This document shows, piece after piece, positions 48,081 to 61,271 of a stretch of 64,000 nucleotides of DNA. Numbering within the stretch: the stretch's first letter is position 1; each line of letters opens with the position of its first letter. Source of the DNA: Pampus argenteus (Eukaryota > Chordata > Actinopteri > Scombriformes > Stromateidae); NCBI GenBank assembly GCA_036937835.1, contig CM072862.1, positions 19,684,501-19,748,500 of the forward strand, read 5' to 3'. Made by a program: the position numbers and the translations under genes. The notes under the pieces are model-generated. The model made no database searches. It had not been told where the DNA came from and saw only the letters and a list, made by a program, of their open reading frames with translations.

Positions 48081-51057
48081 CTGAAAGTAAGAAAGGGAAG
48101 GAAGAGGTAGACAGGTGTGTAGCAATGGACAAATGAGGAAAGGGTTGATTGAAAGGTAAGAGATGGGAATGAAAGGATGGAATGGGGAATGTGAGTCACA
48201 GAAAGAGGTTTGAAAAAGAGTGGCATCAAAAGAAAAACAAAAGTGTGTCAGATTTTTGCAAACAAGCATAAAAAAAAAAGAGCTTTTCTCAAACTGGAAG
48301 GAATATTTTGTTTTCTTCTTCTTCCTATAGCAGCCTGCAGTCACAGTAGACGGCGTCAGTCCAAATTAATGAGCTCCTTGAAAAAAAAACTGCCATCAGT
48401 CTCAATCTTTCTTTGTGTTTCTCCCTCTTTAATTTGTCAATGTCGTTCCATTAATCTTTTAGGACTTGAGTATGCTATCATTTATGCTGTATTTAGACTA
48501 GAGGTACATGTCATTAGGCACAAATTAAATCTTCGGTTTCAAAATATATAATTATATCCAGAAAGTCCTGAAAACAGTATGCAGCCACAGTCAAAGACAA
48601 AAAATAATTTCATACTGTATGCATAATGCCAAGTTAAGTGCTGCTTAATAAGGCCTAAATTAGACTTCCAGAGAATCTGTGTGAACAAGTGGTTTAGTTT
48701 CTGCTTTTCAGTGTCCAAACCATTGCCACCCTAAAGGGAAATATCTTTTAATGAAAATCAAGCTCCTGGGTCTCAGCATGTCTTGCATGCCTTAAAATAT
48801 TTTTTATTAGTAATGAAATACCTTTTTTTTTTTTTTTTTTTTTGGGTTCAGTGAGTCCTAAAGCTGTCATCCATCCTCATAATAATCATGACTCAAATTA
48901 GAATGGCCAAAGTGTAAATGCTGTAGGCTATGCGTAGAGTATGAGAGAGACAGCTTCTGTTGTATGCTGACTCTTCTGGTATGCATATTGTATGTGTGGT
49001 ATCCAACGCTAACAAGGAAACTAACAAAGGATTTGAACAAAAAATAACATCAGAGCACACCATTTCATCAAATATTCTTCCTGAAAGTGTTTCTGCTTGT
49101 GTAATATGTGTGATCACAAAATGCATTGCTTGTACTATAGACTGTAGCTGATTGGCCTCTTAGAGACTTTGTACAATACCACATACATGTTAAATGTTTA
49201 ACCAGCAGAAAAAAAAATAAAAATAAGAGTTTATATTGAACACATTTGTAAATGGTCAGATAACTATTTAACAACAAAAATGTTTACTGTCGCTGCACTT
49301 CATTTGTTTTCCCTACAGTATTCACTCCAGTATGGCAACTAATAGATTAATGATGTATGATTAATATTTATATGGTTGTGATCACTCAGCTAATCTGTTT
49401 GAAGAAGATTGTGGGTTTTTATTAAATACTAAGAAAGATCCATGCTAATTTGAATTATAAAATTAACTTAATGTTTTGGAGTACCTAACCATCCACCCTG
49501 ACCTCCTTCAATATGATTTATGTGCAGTTAAAAGTGCTCACACCACTTTGATTGAAGAAAAGAAAAAAAACGCTGTCAGAACATAATCTGAGCACCAGTT
49601 ATGTTTCCCCCCCAAAACATATTTGAAAAGGCAAATTTGTAGTGTTTAACATATTTTGTTGAAAATAGAACTGAGGATTGAGACATCTGTGTCTACAAAT
49701 ATCATCCCAGGGCAACTTTTCACAAGTCTGAAGATTGCAAACCTTTTTTTTTTTGTCTGTCATCATCTGATCATAGGAGAGGTCAGGAAAGTAGACATGA
49801 CATGATAATTTGAGCTGTATGACTTTGACATTAAAAAAAACAAAGATTCCCATCCCAAAAATGACCACAGTCTTTCCCTAACCTGAACCATGTCCAGTAT
49901 CGTTACCTGTTTACTGTTTAAAATATCATCATGTGTTCTAAACATGTTATCATACAACTAAACTTTGGGATATATGTAAATTTGAAAGAATTAACTGTAC
50001 CTCTAAGCTTGATTATTTTTTTACAGCCTCATACAGTATGTGCTTGTTACTTAGTTGTCTCCTTCACCTTCCCCTAACCCCTCATCAACCTCGTTACAAT
50101 TTTACAAATCATCTGCTGAATATATGGGAGTGTCATTTACCGCAGACATCAGTACCCGATAAGGCTGCAATCCTCAGTGGAAATCTAACAGCGTCATGTT
50201 TTCCTAATCAACTTGCCAAACAAAAAAAAGGAAAAACATTATTTTTCAATGCAAATTTATGCACCGTTCACCCACGTTTTTTTTGTTTTGTTTTGTTTGT
50301 TTGTTTTTTTTCAGATGTCGAACAGATGCAGAGACAGTAAACTTAGTACGAGTGTAAACAAAACAAAATGTTTCCTGAATATTATCCAAGAAATAGACAG
50401 AATCAGTCAAAGACTTCCATATTCATGTTGGCGGTGGGGAGGTTTCTACCCAGACAGTAATGATAAAGGAAAGTGAGAAGGCGATACCAAAATAGAGAAA
50501 AACACCATTTCAAAATGCTCTCTTGTGGACTTTTTTTTTTCATTATTTTACATCCCTTTTCGTCTAGCTTTCCCATCAGAACTCACAAACTTTGACCTTG
50601 GCAGATACAGTTTTAGAAATACATAAAAATGCAAAGACATTTTTTCCCAATAAGATGCAGGATGCAAAGGGAAGGAAAATCTCTTTTGCAGGTTTTTGCT
50701 GAAAAAGAAAGGACCAGAAAGCTTTAACTTGGTTAAAACAAAGTGAAAATGAAAATAATCTGTTAATCTCAGACCCTCAGAAGGACTGTCCTTGCTTGCT
50801 TTATAATTTACCAAATGATTTTAGAAACTCCTGTTGTTGACTTTAAATCTTTGACTTTGTTTTTATTTTCACACTAAATCACTAAATTCACATATTTTAT
50901 AACCTTGTTCTCGTCGTCCATTCTGACTGTGTATATTACGAAAGGCAACTTAATTTTCTAATAACTTTGAATTTTACGTAAATCTTTTTAAAAGCTTGTC
51001 TCTGATTCCAAATTAATTTAAACATAGAAAGTAGTTGCCTGAATTAATACTATTGCT
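48081..51057. other. Non-coding stretch
   Basis: AT-rich unique sequence with a 21-T run at 48,823-48,843 and T/G-rich patches near 50,278-50,311. No gene. Confidence 0.35.
48823..48843. repeat. Poly-T run
   Basis: 21 consecutive T residues. Could be the poly-A tail of a minus-strand retroposon, but nothing recognisable lies next to it. Confidence 0.85.
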
Positions 51058-51079
51058 AACTATATATAGTTATATATAG

Positions 51080-51139
<60 letters not shown>

Positions 51140-51141
51140 GA
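51058..51141. repeat. (TA)n microsatellite with TATATATAGT units at its left edge
   Basis: Two TATATATAGT units precede an uninterrupted TA tract of about 50 bases. Self-complementary. Confidence 0.95.
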
Positions 51142-51935
51142 CGACAGGCTAAAAAAAAACACCAGAATTGTCCTTTAACCAATCTGTAGTCAAATGAAAG
51201 AATTTTTTTTTACCTAAATTGTCAAATGTGGCATCACATCATTCACCTCTTTTAGCCTTTTCAATGAAAACACTGTAAAACTAATTTGCTGTTTGACTTA
51301 CTTCAGTATTTAAGCTTGTAAACAGAGTTGCAACAACACCGTTGTTTGTGAGATTATCTTCCCTTCAGCTCGCATGCTTGACTGTTTACAACATTAGTTA
51401 CTTGATTATATTAGCATGTTTTATTACTGTACATATGTTTAAGGGAGAGCAGGAGGAGTGAGGGTGAGAATCACGTTTCTAGGCTTGTAGTGTAGTCTGT
51501 AGTGGATTTATGACTGTTATCAGTGAAATGAATCAACCTGTGTATGCTTTTACAAAGAGGAGGTAGGTAGGTAGGTAGAAGAAGAAGAATAACATTTATG
51601 GATTATGTACAATTAACTCGAATGTTTTGACTCTTGGGAATAAACATGTTGAGAACATTTTTAACGACAATGGAATTTTTGAAATCGCATAATTTATATT
51701 TACTTAAGACACAACATTATTTTCCATAAAATCTTAATAAATAAAATAAAATAAACATCCAATATGGTCCCGATATCAAAACACTTAAACAAGCAGCACT
51801 AACACAATCGCCAATTAATAATTTGGTGGCGTATTCTGTTACCTTGTTTTAAATGTCAATCTCTTCTCCGACACTGCTGTTACTGGTTACTCTGTGCTTC
51901 TGCTTCTTACAGCCATCCACGTCATTCCATCAATG

Positions 51936-51938
<3 letters not shown>

Positions 51939-51979
<41 letters not shown>

Positions 51980-51991
51980 TTTGTGTGTGTG
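51939..51991. repeat. (GT)n microsatellite
   Basis: 20 uninterrupted GT units (51,939-51,978), a short break, then five more. Confidence 0.95.
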
Positions 51992-52580
51992 ATGGGGGCA
52001 CTGAAGCTGTGGTAAAGATTGTTCTGGTCAGTTAATTGATGCTGTGACAGGGAACATGTCAGAATACAGTGTCATCTGTCGGAGACAGCTAATTAGATCA
52101 CACTGTAGGGCTTTTTTCTTTTTTTCCTCCTCCTCTAACCCTGTTGCACCCCTCCCCCACACACTCTCTCTTTTTTTTTTTCTTCTCAATTCTCAGGGCA
52201 ATTTTCCCCCTGCCTGCTTTAAAGTAACACCCGCCATGAAACAGATAAGACAACAACACAATTATGAATATATTTGCATTCTGCTTTTAATTAGAACTTT
52301 TGTAATTGCGGCAGCTAACCTATTTTGTAGTGACAATTTCAAAAGTTAAATCAAATTGAAAAAGCATGAAAGTGAAAGGGAAGACACAGCCGTGCCTGAA
52401 TAAATAGATGAAATAGAGCCACTTGAGTTTTAATTATAAAATACATCACCATGTGTCATTGTTTGAAATGAAGGCTGTTGAGAGATTGTTTCAATAACAA
52501 GCCAGTGCCTTCATGCACATGCAGTTGCTCTCCCTTGACAGATTAAAACCAGACAGTTTTGAAGGACCACTGTATTCATC

Positions 52581-52602
52581 TGTGTGTGTGTGTGTGTGTG
52601 TG
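52581..52602. repeat. (TG)n microsatellite
   Basis: About 11 TG units. Confidence 0.9.
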
Positions 52603-53789
52603 CATAAATGTGTGGACAGTTGTCAGCTCATCCACTCGCTTTGGTCATATTTGAGAAATGCCATGAGGTATGCAGTAACACTCAAAGATCTAGAGAGTCA
52701 AAGAATAATAACATTGTGCTATGTTCATGGATACTCATATGTACATAAAACGTCATCAAAAAACAAACAAAAAAGGTGTCAGCGGCACATGAGTTTTGCG
52801 ATAATGTTCTGTACCAGGATACCATGCATAATTCACTAACCTTATCGATCTGAGGCATTTGGTTCAGCAAGCTGTTTGGTGTTGCATGGCCCTTGGCTAT
52901 TTTTGCAACGGAGAATGTCCCCAAAATAACTGTATTGATTTTTGATTGGGGTAACACAGGCAAACTTTAATAGAACTTCCAGGAAGGGAATCTCAGTGCA
53001 TTTTGAGCTAGCAAGATCAGAGGTGATTCTAAGGTACCCGCATATGAAACAGACTCAAATCCTGTATGCTCACTTTTTATCAGTTAAGTGTGTTTTTTTT
53101 GTTTTGTTTTTTTTTTGTAAGTGTCAAGATAAAACATTGAAATAAAATAAAAGCCAAGATGAAATAGCTCATTGCTTAAAAGTTTTAATACATGAGGTTG
53201 TTAATCATTTACTCTGAAACGGCTGCTGAGACAAACCATGTTTGAACAATGAAAGAAATCAACTTCCATCAACAAAAAAATCCTAAAGAATGTTCTCTGC
53301 AAGTATAATGGACTCAATCACCTGACCTCCATTGTTGTATGCTTTTTTATATGTTGCTTAAGTGTAGTTTGTGTAGTTAGAGAGCTAAAACGAGAAATGA
53401 AAGAGCAGATCTAAAGCAGTAAATATTTGTCTTAAGGTCTAAATTTGGTCTAAATGTTTAATACATGTTGCCCTCGCCATTTGATTAAGTGTGCATGAGT
53501 AAAGACAGATAAGTACATGTTTTACCATTCAGTAAGTGTTGTTGCTGTTGTGTGAAAACCACGTTTCTAAATATGTTTTTTTTTCCATTATTTTAGGATG
53601 AGTTAAAATGCACCGCACTCTCCTTCCCCAGGTTATAAATCTCGTATCCTAGACGAATGTCAAAGGAACCACCTACATCTCCATGCTAAACCACCTGAAC
53701 TGAAATCATTCAACACTCCATCGACCTCATTTAATCTGTGTAAAATGTGATTTTCCACACAAATTGGTGATCCTCTTTAATCTCTTATG

Positions 53790-54130
53790 GATTGATTTAG
53801 CATTCCCTGCCTCAGTGTGCGGTCACTGAGGGTGGAATCAGTCGGAGAGATGGGAGGAGTTGTTTAGGTTACCCCCTGAGAGTGACACCTGGGGGGGAGG
53901 CACGTGTAGATGTCAATATGTGCGAGAAGGGAAATGAAAGGAAGTGATTATGTTCAGTGTCTAATGGATTTTGAAGGGATTGTAATCAAAGACTCATCCC
54001 TACTCATCAAACTAACCCCCCCCCTCCTCTATCTCTGGAGCAATTTGGAAAAGGGATGTTCTTGACACTGTCATGCAAATGAGAGATTGAATTCTTCTGA
54101 ATTGTTGTCTTTTGGTTTAATCATTTTGTG
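53790..54130. promoter_or_regulatory. Candidate regulatory island
   Basis: Balanced sequence with a GGTTACCCCC step near 53,868, CACGTG near 53,901 and an octamer ATGCAAAT at 54,073-54,080. A run of about nine C residues lies at 54,016-54,024. No credible frame. Enhancer function is inference. Confidence 0.22.
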
Positions 54131-56654
54131 TTTGTGTTGCCCGATGGGTGAAACACATGTAAAGACGTGGCTGTGTTAGCTCAAATAATCCAAATGGATG
54201 GCCAGTGCAAGCATCATATAATCTTGATGTGATTAATAAAAGCTACAATAAATCGTGTGGTTTCATAACCTCAAAAGGATCTCAGCCATCCTTCAGTAGG
54301 AAGCAGACGGAGTTTAAGTGGTAGAACCAATGCAATTTACTGTAGGCAATTTATTTGATTTAAAAAAAATATATTACAAATTCACAAATTAATGAAACAA
54401 AAAGATAAGAAATAATTCAAATTTCCTAAGCAGACGAACCAAAAATGAAAGTAAAAAAAACAGTAATGATGCCAATATCTATTACTATTACAATTTAAAA
54501 TTACATTTCCTACAACTGTAGACTTTTATTCATATCTCCTACCCACAGTTACTGATGACAGCTGCACAGTTGGAACACCTGTTAGGGCTTTAACTGCTCT
54601 GTGGCATTGTTTGTTGTCTTGGAGTTTGTGTTTGCACAGATGTGATTTACTGTTCAAACAGTTCAGGTGAACATTTTTGCTTATATGGATGTCGATGCCC
54701 TCCAGTTGTGTAGTGGCATTTGTAGAAGTAGGGAAGCACATCAACACCGACCCCCCCCCCTATTTTTACAGATTTTTTTTACAAATATATTGTTTGACCA
54801 ATATCCACATATGGACAACAAACCTGCAAGACTGTGTAGGGAATAGTCAAACCTCGACTGAATTTATAAGTGTATTTTGTATGATCAGACAGTTCAGCTA
54901 TGTTACACCAGATGCCAGCTGTTCATGAGTAACCCTGTCCAACAGGCATGGTTTATTGAAGTTTTAACACAATGGATTTTGTTATTATAGAGGTTAATAA
55001 GGCAATTTATTTCTTACGTAGAATTGCAACGGGTGAATTTTTTTTATTAAAAACAGTATTTTCAGATAAATAGAAATATTTACCATTTGAAATGAGAGAT
55101 GATGAAAAGAAGAAGCCATTTGGTGAAAGAAGAGACAGCAGAGGAGCGTGAAAGTTGATATTGTGGATTCCTTAAAGGGGAGCTGACGTCAGCCTGTAAA
55201 TGGCCATTCTGTTGCCGTGGTTGCGAAGGTTGTTGCTACGGTTTTTCATGTGTTGTCTCATATTTCGGATATGTACAGATGTGTTTGACAAATGAGAAAA
55301 AATATTAGTAGTGAGCAGTTTGTTGACACTCATCAGGAAGGGGCCCTTAAAGATACAGGAGCTATAACTCCATGGTATATAAAACTCCATATATATATAC
55401 CTGGAAAATGTACATGACATTTCTTTAATTGTCCATGCACTTAAATTGAACTACAAAAACAAATACAACATGATGACACTGAGTGCAGCCTGCTATATAA
55501 GATCACTTGCTCTTTCCAATCAATAATACATTTCCAATGAAGGGGTGTGTGTCTATCTGATAAAGACTTCCACATAGGATGATCTTTTTTTTTTCCCGCC
55601 TACTCAAGCCTCTGCTCTCCTCTGTTCCTCGCAGCAGAATTAAGGGAATTGAGATGTCATTTATGATGGCGGATCCAATCAATTTCTGGGGTCATGGGAG
55701 GACAGAAGAGCGAAGGGATGTGAAATGAAATGAGATGCACCTTCAGTAAGTGGAGACAGGGTGTAATACTATCAGGAGTCACAGAAGCACACACACACAC
55801 AGGGGAATAATTTAAGTACACCTGGGATTTTATTAAATATAAACAACACAGATAATCAAAGCCAATGCTCTTGCCACAAGACAACAACACAGGACTTCAA
55901 GTTCAGAGAGAGTGCTGCTGGTGTACATAATCACCAGGAGAGAGACTCCAGCCTCACTGCAGGAAAGATAAATAGACAAGATTACTAATTACCAATTTAC
56001 CTGCAGCTGTGACTGCAGTGCTGTGCCTCCACTGATGTCTCCTACCCAGACAGATACCAAAACCTCACCCTACTGCCACGGTATTATCTGTCAATGAGTC
56101 AAAATCATTAGCGGCAAACTCTCTAAGTATATTTTGTGACTCTGTGTGTGTGTGTGTGTGTGTGTTAGGGAGGGACATAGATTGTAGACATACGGTGAGT
56201 GGTATACTCATCGACTAATTTGAGTACAGAGTGGGGCTCGAAATGTAATCTTTTGGGTCACTACATAAATAGTTGCAGATGGTTGCACTGACACCGAGGA
56301 CGCACTCAAGTGTTCTGAGTGAAGTGTCCGCCATATTGTTGGGATGAATGATGATAATCCACACTGAGATTAAAACTCACAGCAACCTCCTTCATGATTT
56401 AACCATCTGTGATGAGTCCAAAGTGGATTTACCACACCATAGAACCACAAGTAAAAAAAAGTAAATATTTTGAGCAAATTTTGGATACGAACCTGATTTT
56501 GCTTTTTTAAAGGAACTAGTATATCTAAAGATCTTCTATTACCCTCAAATTATGTCCTTGAAATCCTCGATTGCCTTGTGATACTGCATCATTAGTTCAA
56601 AGAATATCATGTGCACCATATAACAGAACTTTGACATGCATTGTATGAATGACC
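54131..56654. other. Non-coding stretch with simple repeats
   Basis: AT-rich unique sequence. Contains a C-run at 54,751-54,760, (CA)n at 55,788-55,801 and (TG)n at 56,143-56,165. No gene. Confidence 0.35.
56143..56165. repeat. (TG)n microsatellite
   Basis: About 11 TG units. Confidence 0.9.
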
Positions 56655-56905
56655 ATGCACATGCGCACACAAGGCAGGGCAGCAGGTGGTGAAAGTAAGG
56701 ACATCTTCCCTCAACTGGAGGGCTCAGGTTAAAGTGATGACATGCATTCATTCTGCTGAAGTGTCCTTGAGCAAAACACTGAATCTCTACCAGCCTTTAG
56801 GAGTGCACTTCTCTAGCTGATCGAGCAGTCTGACTTGCCTGCAGACAAGTGTAAGCAAAAAAAAAAAAAAAAAAAAAAAGTCCATAAGGGGATCAATAGA
56901 GTATG
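56655..56905 (+). mobile_element. tRNA-derived SINE copy (fish type)
   Basis: The segment starts with GGGCAGCAGGTGG. A decayed B-box-like GCTCAGGTTAAAG near 56,723-56,735 follows, then the word GAAGTGTCCTTGAGCAAAACAC, typical of a widespread teleost SINE. It ends with GGGGATCAATAGAG, the usual closing block. A 23-A run (56,857-56,879) sits just before that closing block. The copy is diverged. Target duplications were not identified. The SINE class is fairly sure; the exact family is not. Confidence 0.65.
56857..56879. repeat. Internal 23-A tract of the SINE
   Basis: Uninterrupted A run located inside the element and not at its 3' end. Confidence 0.9.
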
Positions 56906-59075
56906 GTGTAATTATTACACACAGAGACCTTTGCCCTGCCATTTATTACCATTGGGATAAGCAAAAGATCTAGTCAGACAGTATTTTCGGTTCAAAGCAA
57001 AAGGACTCAGTGCATTATACTGTATATCTAATATACTGCATCTGAAAGGAATACACACACACACACACATACACACACACACAAAGAAGAGGAATAATGA
57101 AAACTATGTTTTCTTATTCTTGACAGTAACATAGAGCGGTACAATTATAATTGTTATAATTATTGAATACCACACTAACCAATCAAAATTCCCTACACTG
57201 CATTAATATGGCTTTTGAAAAATCAGACCAGTGGCAATTGCTCTAGGCATTAGGAGTTACTGATGCAAGTTTAGCTGATACTTGGATGAATAAAGTCAGT
57301 TTCTAACAGGTCACTCTTCTAAATTACCTGAGGCCATGTTGAAAATACTAAAGAAATGACAGGCTGAAGACATGCGTAAAAAAAAAAGGGTCTAACTGCC
57401 CTTGTACCCCAAGGCTATAAATCACAGTTCCTCTTGAGGGGCAGTGAACAAACGACAGTCGATGAGGGCAGGATATGCGTGTGTGTACATTTGTCTAATT
57501 GTCTATCTACATAAAGGATACATTTCTGTGGGGTTGTTTTTTTGACAACCCCTCAGGGATAACCCTAACCCCTGTCATCTCTGTCATTCAGAGTAGCAGT
57601 TATTGTAGTTAATATTACCATGAAATTGTCACCAGTATAGGTTTAAAAATGTATCACTGGAGGCAATGGTACACATGTGGGGATTTGTTTCATTTTTACT
57701 AGACTCTGACACTGACTCACATGTTTCTCCTTACCATGTACATTTCTCTTTGACATCAGCACCTCACTCTCTCTTTTTTTTTTTTTCTTACTAATTCTGG
57801 CTCTTCTCTCAAGATGACCCAACACATTTGTAATTATGATCCTCTCCCACAGGAATAACTGGCTGCCAGGGGCTGGCAGGGGCTGGTAGAGTTCATTGAA
57901 CCTGCAAAGTGTACAGCTGTTATCTTTGACTGGTGGCCAAAAAAACTAAATTGGGGCCTTGGTAGAAGGTGGGTGTAAATTCTGCCTGCTTAAAACACAG
58001 CGTCTGTGGTTTCTGGTTTTAAGTCACGTAAAATGACCTGCAGAGACAATAAACAACATATTTTTCAATAGATGTAAGTAAAAAATATTCAGGTTAATGC
58101 CTAGCACAAGGAAAGGTAACCTTAAGGGCTTATGTAGACACTAATATACTCACAAACATTTACTGGAAACAAGTAATGGCACAGATATTTAAAAGGCCAT
58201 CCCTGCTGTGGTACAGGCACAACAACACATGCAAAAAGGTACAGGAGGAGTTGCTTTATTAAACTAAAGTGTACTATAATTCATGCTGTGTGTCACATAG
58301 GATTAGAAAATTATGCATACTCACACTCACCTTAAGCAATATTTTCTTTCTAATTACTCAAACTGTGAATTCCGACTTTTTTTTTTATCGAATGGGTGAA
58401 TCTCTACATTTATTTATACATCGCTCCAAAGTCAGAGGGTGGCGGTCGGGCTGGATGGGCACTGTACGAGATGCAGGACTAAGACTAAGAATCTGGTTCT
58501 ATAGAGCAGGTTACAGAAAGCTTTTACACTTGATGAGGAAATGTCTCAGGTAAGGTTGAGGTTGAGGGAATACGTGATGGCTGTAGGCGGAGAACTGGTT
58601 GCTCTGTAGCCTTTTATCCTTCTACCGAGGGATATGTGTTTTTCTCAAGTATAACTTTTGCAAGAATTAAGCACTATTACATAACTTGACAAGTGACAAT
58701 GGATGAGGTATCTCTTCCTTATACAGGTATATATTTTTTTTGATTTACATAATCATAAAATTGCTGTTGTAATATTCTTCATATGGACCGCAGGAAGACA
58801 GTAACACATATTATTAGACTGAAACAGGATTCCTATGGAGATTTTTGTCTTTGTCCCCCGATGGGGATGAACATTTTTCCCCTTTTCCTGCTGATGATAT
58901 TCATGGACAGGGTATGAAGTTGTAGCTGAGAGTGTTGAAGAGTTACTGTTGGTTATGTTAGGATGGCATCTCTTGTGAGTAATAAAGCAAGAAATTGCTA
59001 TTAATGTGCAAATTAAATGTACATTATGCACAGATTCCCTGCACTGTAGATGGATATTGATGTGGGCAGGATTGA
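56906..59075. other. Non-coding stretch
   Basis: Contains (CA)n at 57,052-57,083 with one T interruption, a short tandem of GGGGCTGGCA near 57,872-57,890, and a T-run at 57,773-57,786. A plus-strand frame (58,269-58,553) ends beside a CAGGTAAGG donor-like step near 58,548, but no protein family is recognised. No supportable gene. Confidence 0.35.
57052..57083. repeat. (CA)n microsatellite
   Basis: About 15 CA units with one T interruption. Confidence 0.9.
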
Positions 59076-59301
59076 CCTCCTGTGACGGTTCAAGTTGTGC
59101 AACATTCTTCACCAGCTCCAGAGAAGTCCCAAGCACAGAGCCCACCTTCTTTCTTAGTTTGTCTTTCACCGATGCTGCTGCCGAAACTATGAAAATGTTT
59201 CATTTCCCACTTCCTGCAAAGAAAATTTCACTTCCCACAACAGACTGGCAGAAAATCAAGCTGCACACATTGACGGGCCTAAGCTTCCTCAAGAAGTAGA
59301 C
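59076..59301 (-). mobile_element. LINE 3'-end fragment (end of reverse transcriptase ORF)
   Basis: On the minus strand, from 59,301, the frame reads Tyr-Phe-Leu-Arg-Lys-Leu-Arg, then Phe-Cys-Gln-Ser-Val-Val, and after one stop (59,200-59,202) Lys-Asp-Lys-Leu-Arg-Lys-Lys-Val-Gly-Ser-Val-Leu-Gly. This order matches the C-terminal region after the reverse transcriptase domain of common fish non-LTR retrotransposons, where a Tyr-Gln-Ser-Val-Val step and a Gly-Ser-Val-Leu-Gly step are well preserved. The rest of the LINE is missing and similarity ends near 59,076. Internal deletion has shortened the gap between the two steps. Family (Rex1, CR1 or L2-like) not resolved. Confidence 0.6.
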
Positions 59302-60595
59302 ATAGAAATAATCAATAAATCATGCAAATACTGTAACACAATAAGAGAACTATATTTGTTTGAGTTGCCAACTTTGATCAGTGACTGTGGACAGCTGACC
59401 ACTGAAGTAGGGGGGTCTGTATAGCTGCTTTGGATATCCTGGCCAGGATAATCAAGTTCAGACAGAGGCATAAGGCAGACTGCAGAGTATTAGGCTTCAG
59501 TCGGATATGGTAACACTGATGAGATTCTGCTTAAGGTGATTTCCTGCATCTATTTCTGACTGTGACACTTACACAGGAACTGAAGTGATTCTTCTTGCTA
59601 TCTAGGTGCTGTATCAATTTTACATCCAAACTTCAGTTTCACATGCATAAACTCCTCCTTGAATGTGTTTCCACAGAGGCAGAGAAGTGAGTGTCTCAGC
59701 TCTGTGGTGGTCTTGTCACTTTCAGGTTGTGGATTTAATCACCACTGCTCACAGCGCACATGCAGCAGAGCAACAACAGACACATTTTTACATTTTTGAA
59801 TTGTTCTTTTTCAGTGTTTTTTTTTAAATTGTTATTATTCACGTTATTTATGCATCATGTATCTACTCAAATGCGGGTTTTCTTTTAAGAATTACAGAGG
59901 TCTACCCCCTGTTCAGGTTTGTTTTGCTTCAATGAAGAAACTGACCTCCTGGCACAATGAAAATGGTTACTTAATGTATTCTTTTGTAGGTAAAGAACAT
60001 TCAAGCCAGATAAACTAAACTGCCAGTAGCCTAAGCCAGAGGGGCATAATGCATGTGAAAAAGAGCCAAATATTCATTGTTACCTCAGGAACTAATACAT
60101 ATTCATGTCAAAATAGTATATTTTCAAATAGCCAGGACGCATTTTGGTTTTAAAAAGTAGACCAGGAGAATAAATTATGAAAATTAAAATCTGATTCTTG
60201 GTTCTTTTCCAGTTCCTCTGCTACATGCATGCCCACTGGACAAACAAAAGCAAATATGTAATTTTGTTTGTAGACACGTTGTCTACTCTGGGGCATACAT
60301 CTCAAAATCTGATCCAAACCATGTATTGTGGATATTTGCCTTAATTCCCTTTTCTGTCAATATTGAGGAGTTTGCGCCTCAGGCCTCTTTCACACCACCT
60401 GCATTGATTAATTGGTTTGTTTTCCCCTTTAGCACAATTTGTTTGGGCAGATCTGAACAGACTAAAAGACCATTTAGAGGAAGTGGTCTCCGTCTCTGAG
60501 AATCTGTTTTGTGATAATAACGTGACCTCGATCTCCTCCGTGACATCTTAAACCAGATGGGTGCTCTTTGCATATTTGGATGTGAATGGTAGAAG
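59302..60595. other. Non-coding stretch, no feature
   Basis: Unique sequence. No gene or recognised element. Confidence 0.35.
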
Positions 60596-60779
60596 GTAAA
60601 TGGATTGCACTTATATAGTCTATAATCTTTTTGACCACTTACAACACATGTCAGAGTTCACCCATTGATGGCACAGCCATCAGGAGCGTTGGCCCGACTT
60701 CACTTTAACAAGCAGACTGGAGAAGCCGTGAATCAAACTGATTAATGGACAACTACTCGCCTCTGAGCCACAGCTGCCT
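60596..60779 (+). repeat. Widespread teleost dispersed repeat (TTATATAG type)
   Basis: Begins AAATGGATTGCACTTATATAG and then has a TTCACCCATTGATGGCA step. It ends with GAATCAAACTGATTAATGGAC and GAGCCACAGCTGCC. This is the layout of a repeat present in very many copies in teleost genomes. The copy is shortened in the middle and diverged. No coding capacity. Confidence 0.65.
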
Positions 60780-61271
60780 ATTCATTCTCCAAGCAACTGT
60801 TGATTTTGCTAGGCCCAATCAAGGCTCAACCTGGACTATCTACACAGTATGTTTCTTTCTTGATATTTAGGTTCTTCTTCAAGCGTTAATGTTCTCGCTT
60901 CTGCACCATATACATTTAACTAATGAGCAGAGGACGACATGTTAATGATTTAATAAATGCTATGTGCTGCAACATGTATGTTCAGTTCATCTGAAAAAAA
61001 AAAAATTGCCATGAAAATCCTCTGTATTTCATTTTTCTTCTTCATTCCTGACAGCTTTGACCTCTTCATGAAGCTCATATTGCTCATGTTGCAATCTAAC
61101 CTTTATGAGATGCCACTTTTCTGTGTATTATCACCGTGACCGATGCTGACTGCCCACCTTCACTCGCTGTCACTCATTTCATGCAACATTCAGTTCCAAA
61201 CAAATTCTTCAAACATCTGGTTAAAACACTTTTTTTTTCCATGTGTTTGTGCAAGCTGCACTTCTGTGTCA
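60780..61271. other. Non-coding stretch, no feature
   Basis: Unique sequence. Short open frames are not supported. Confidence 0.35.

Larger units (their letters stand above)
51142..53789. other. Non-coding stretch with simple repeats
   Basis: Contains (GTAG)n at 51,562-51,578 followed by (AAG)n, (GT)n tracts at 51,939-51,978 and 52,581-52,602, and pyrimidine-rich sequence at 52,110-52,190. No gene. Confidence 0.4.

Noticed and set aside
57548..57575. CCCTAACCCC telomere-like words
   Set aside because: Too short and irregular to be an interstitial telomere.
58269..58553. 94-codon frame ending beside a CAGGTAAGG donor-like step
   Set aside because: A donor alone is weak evidence. No matching acceptor and no recognisable protein.
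58753..59169. 138-codon minus-strand frame as a gene
   Set aside because: Its first part is a LINE C-terminal fragment and the rest is unrelated sequence with no domain.
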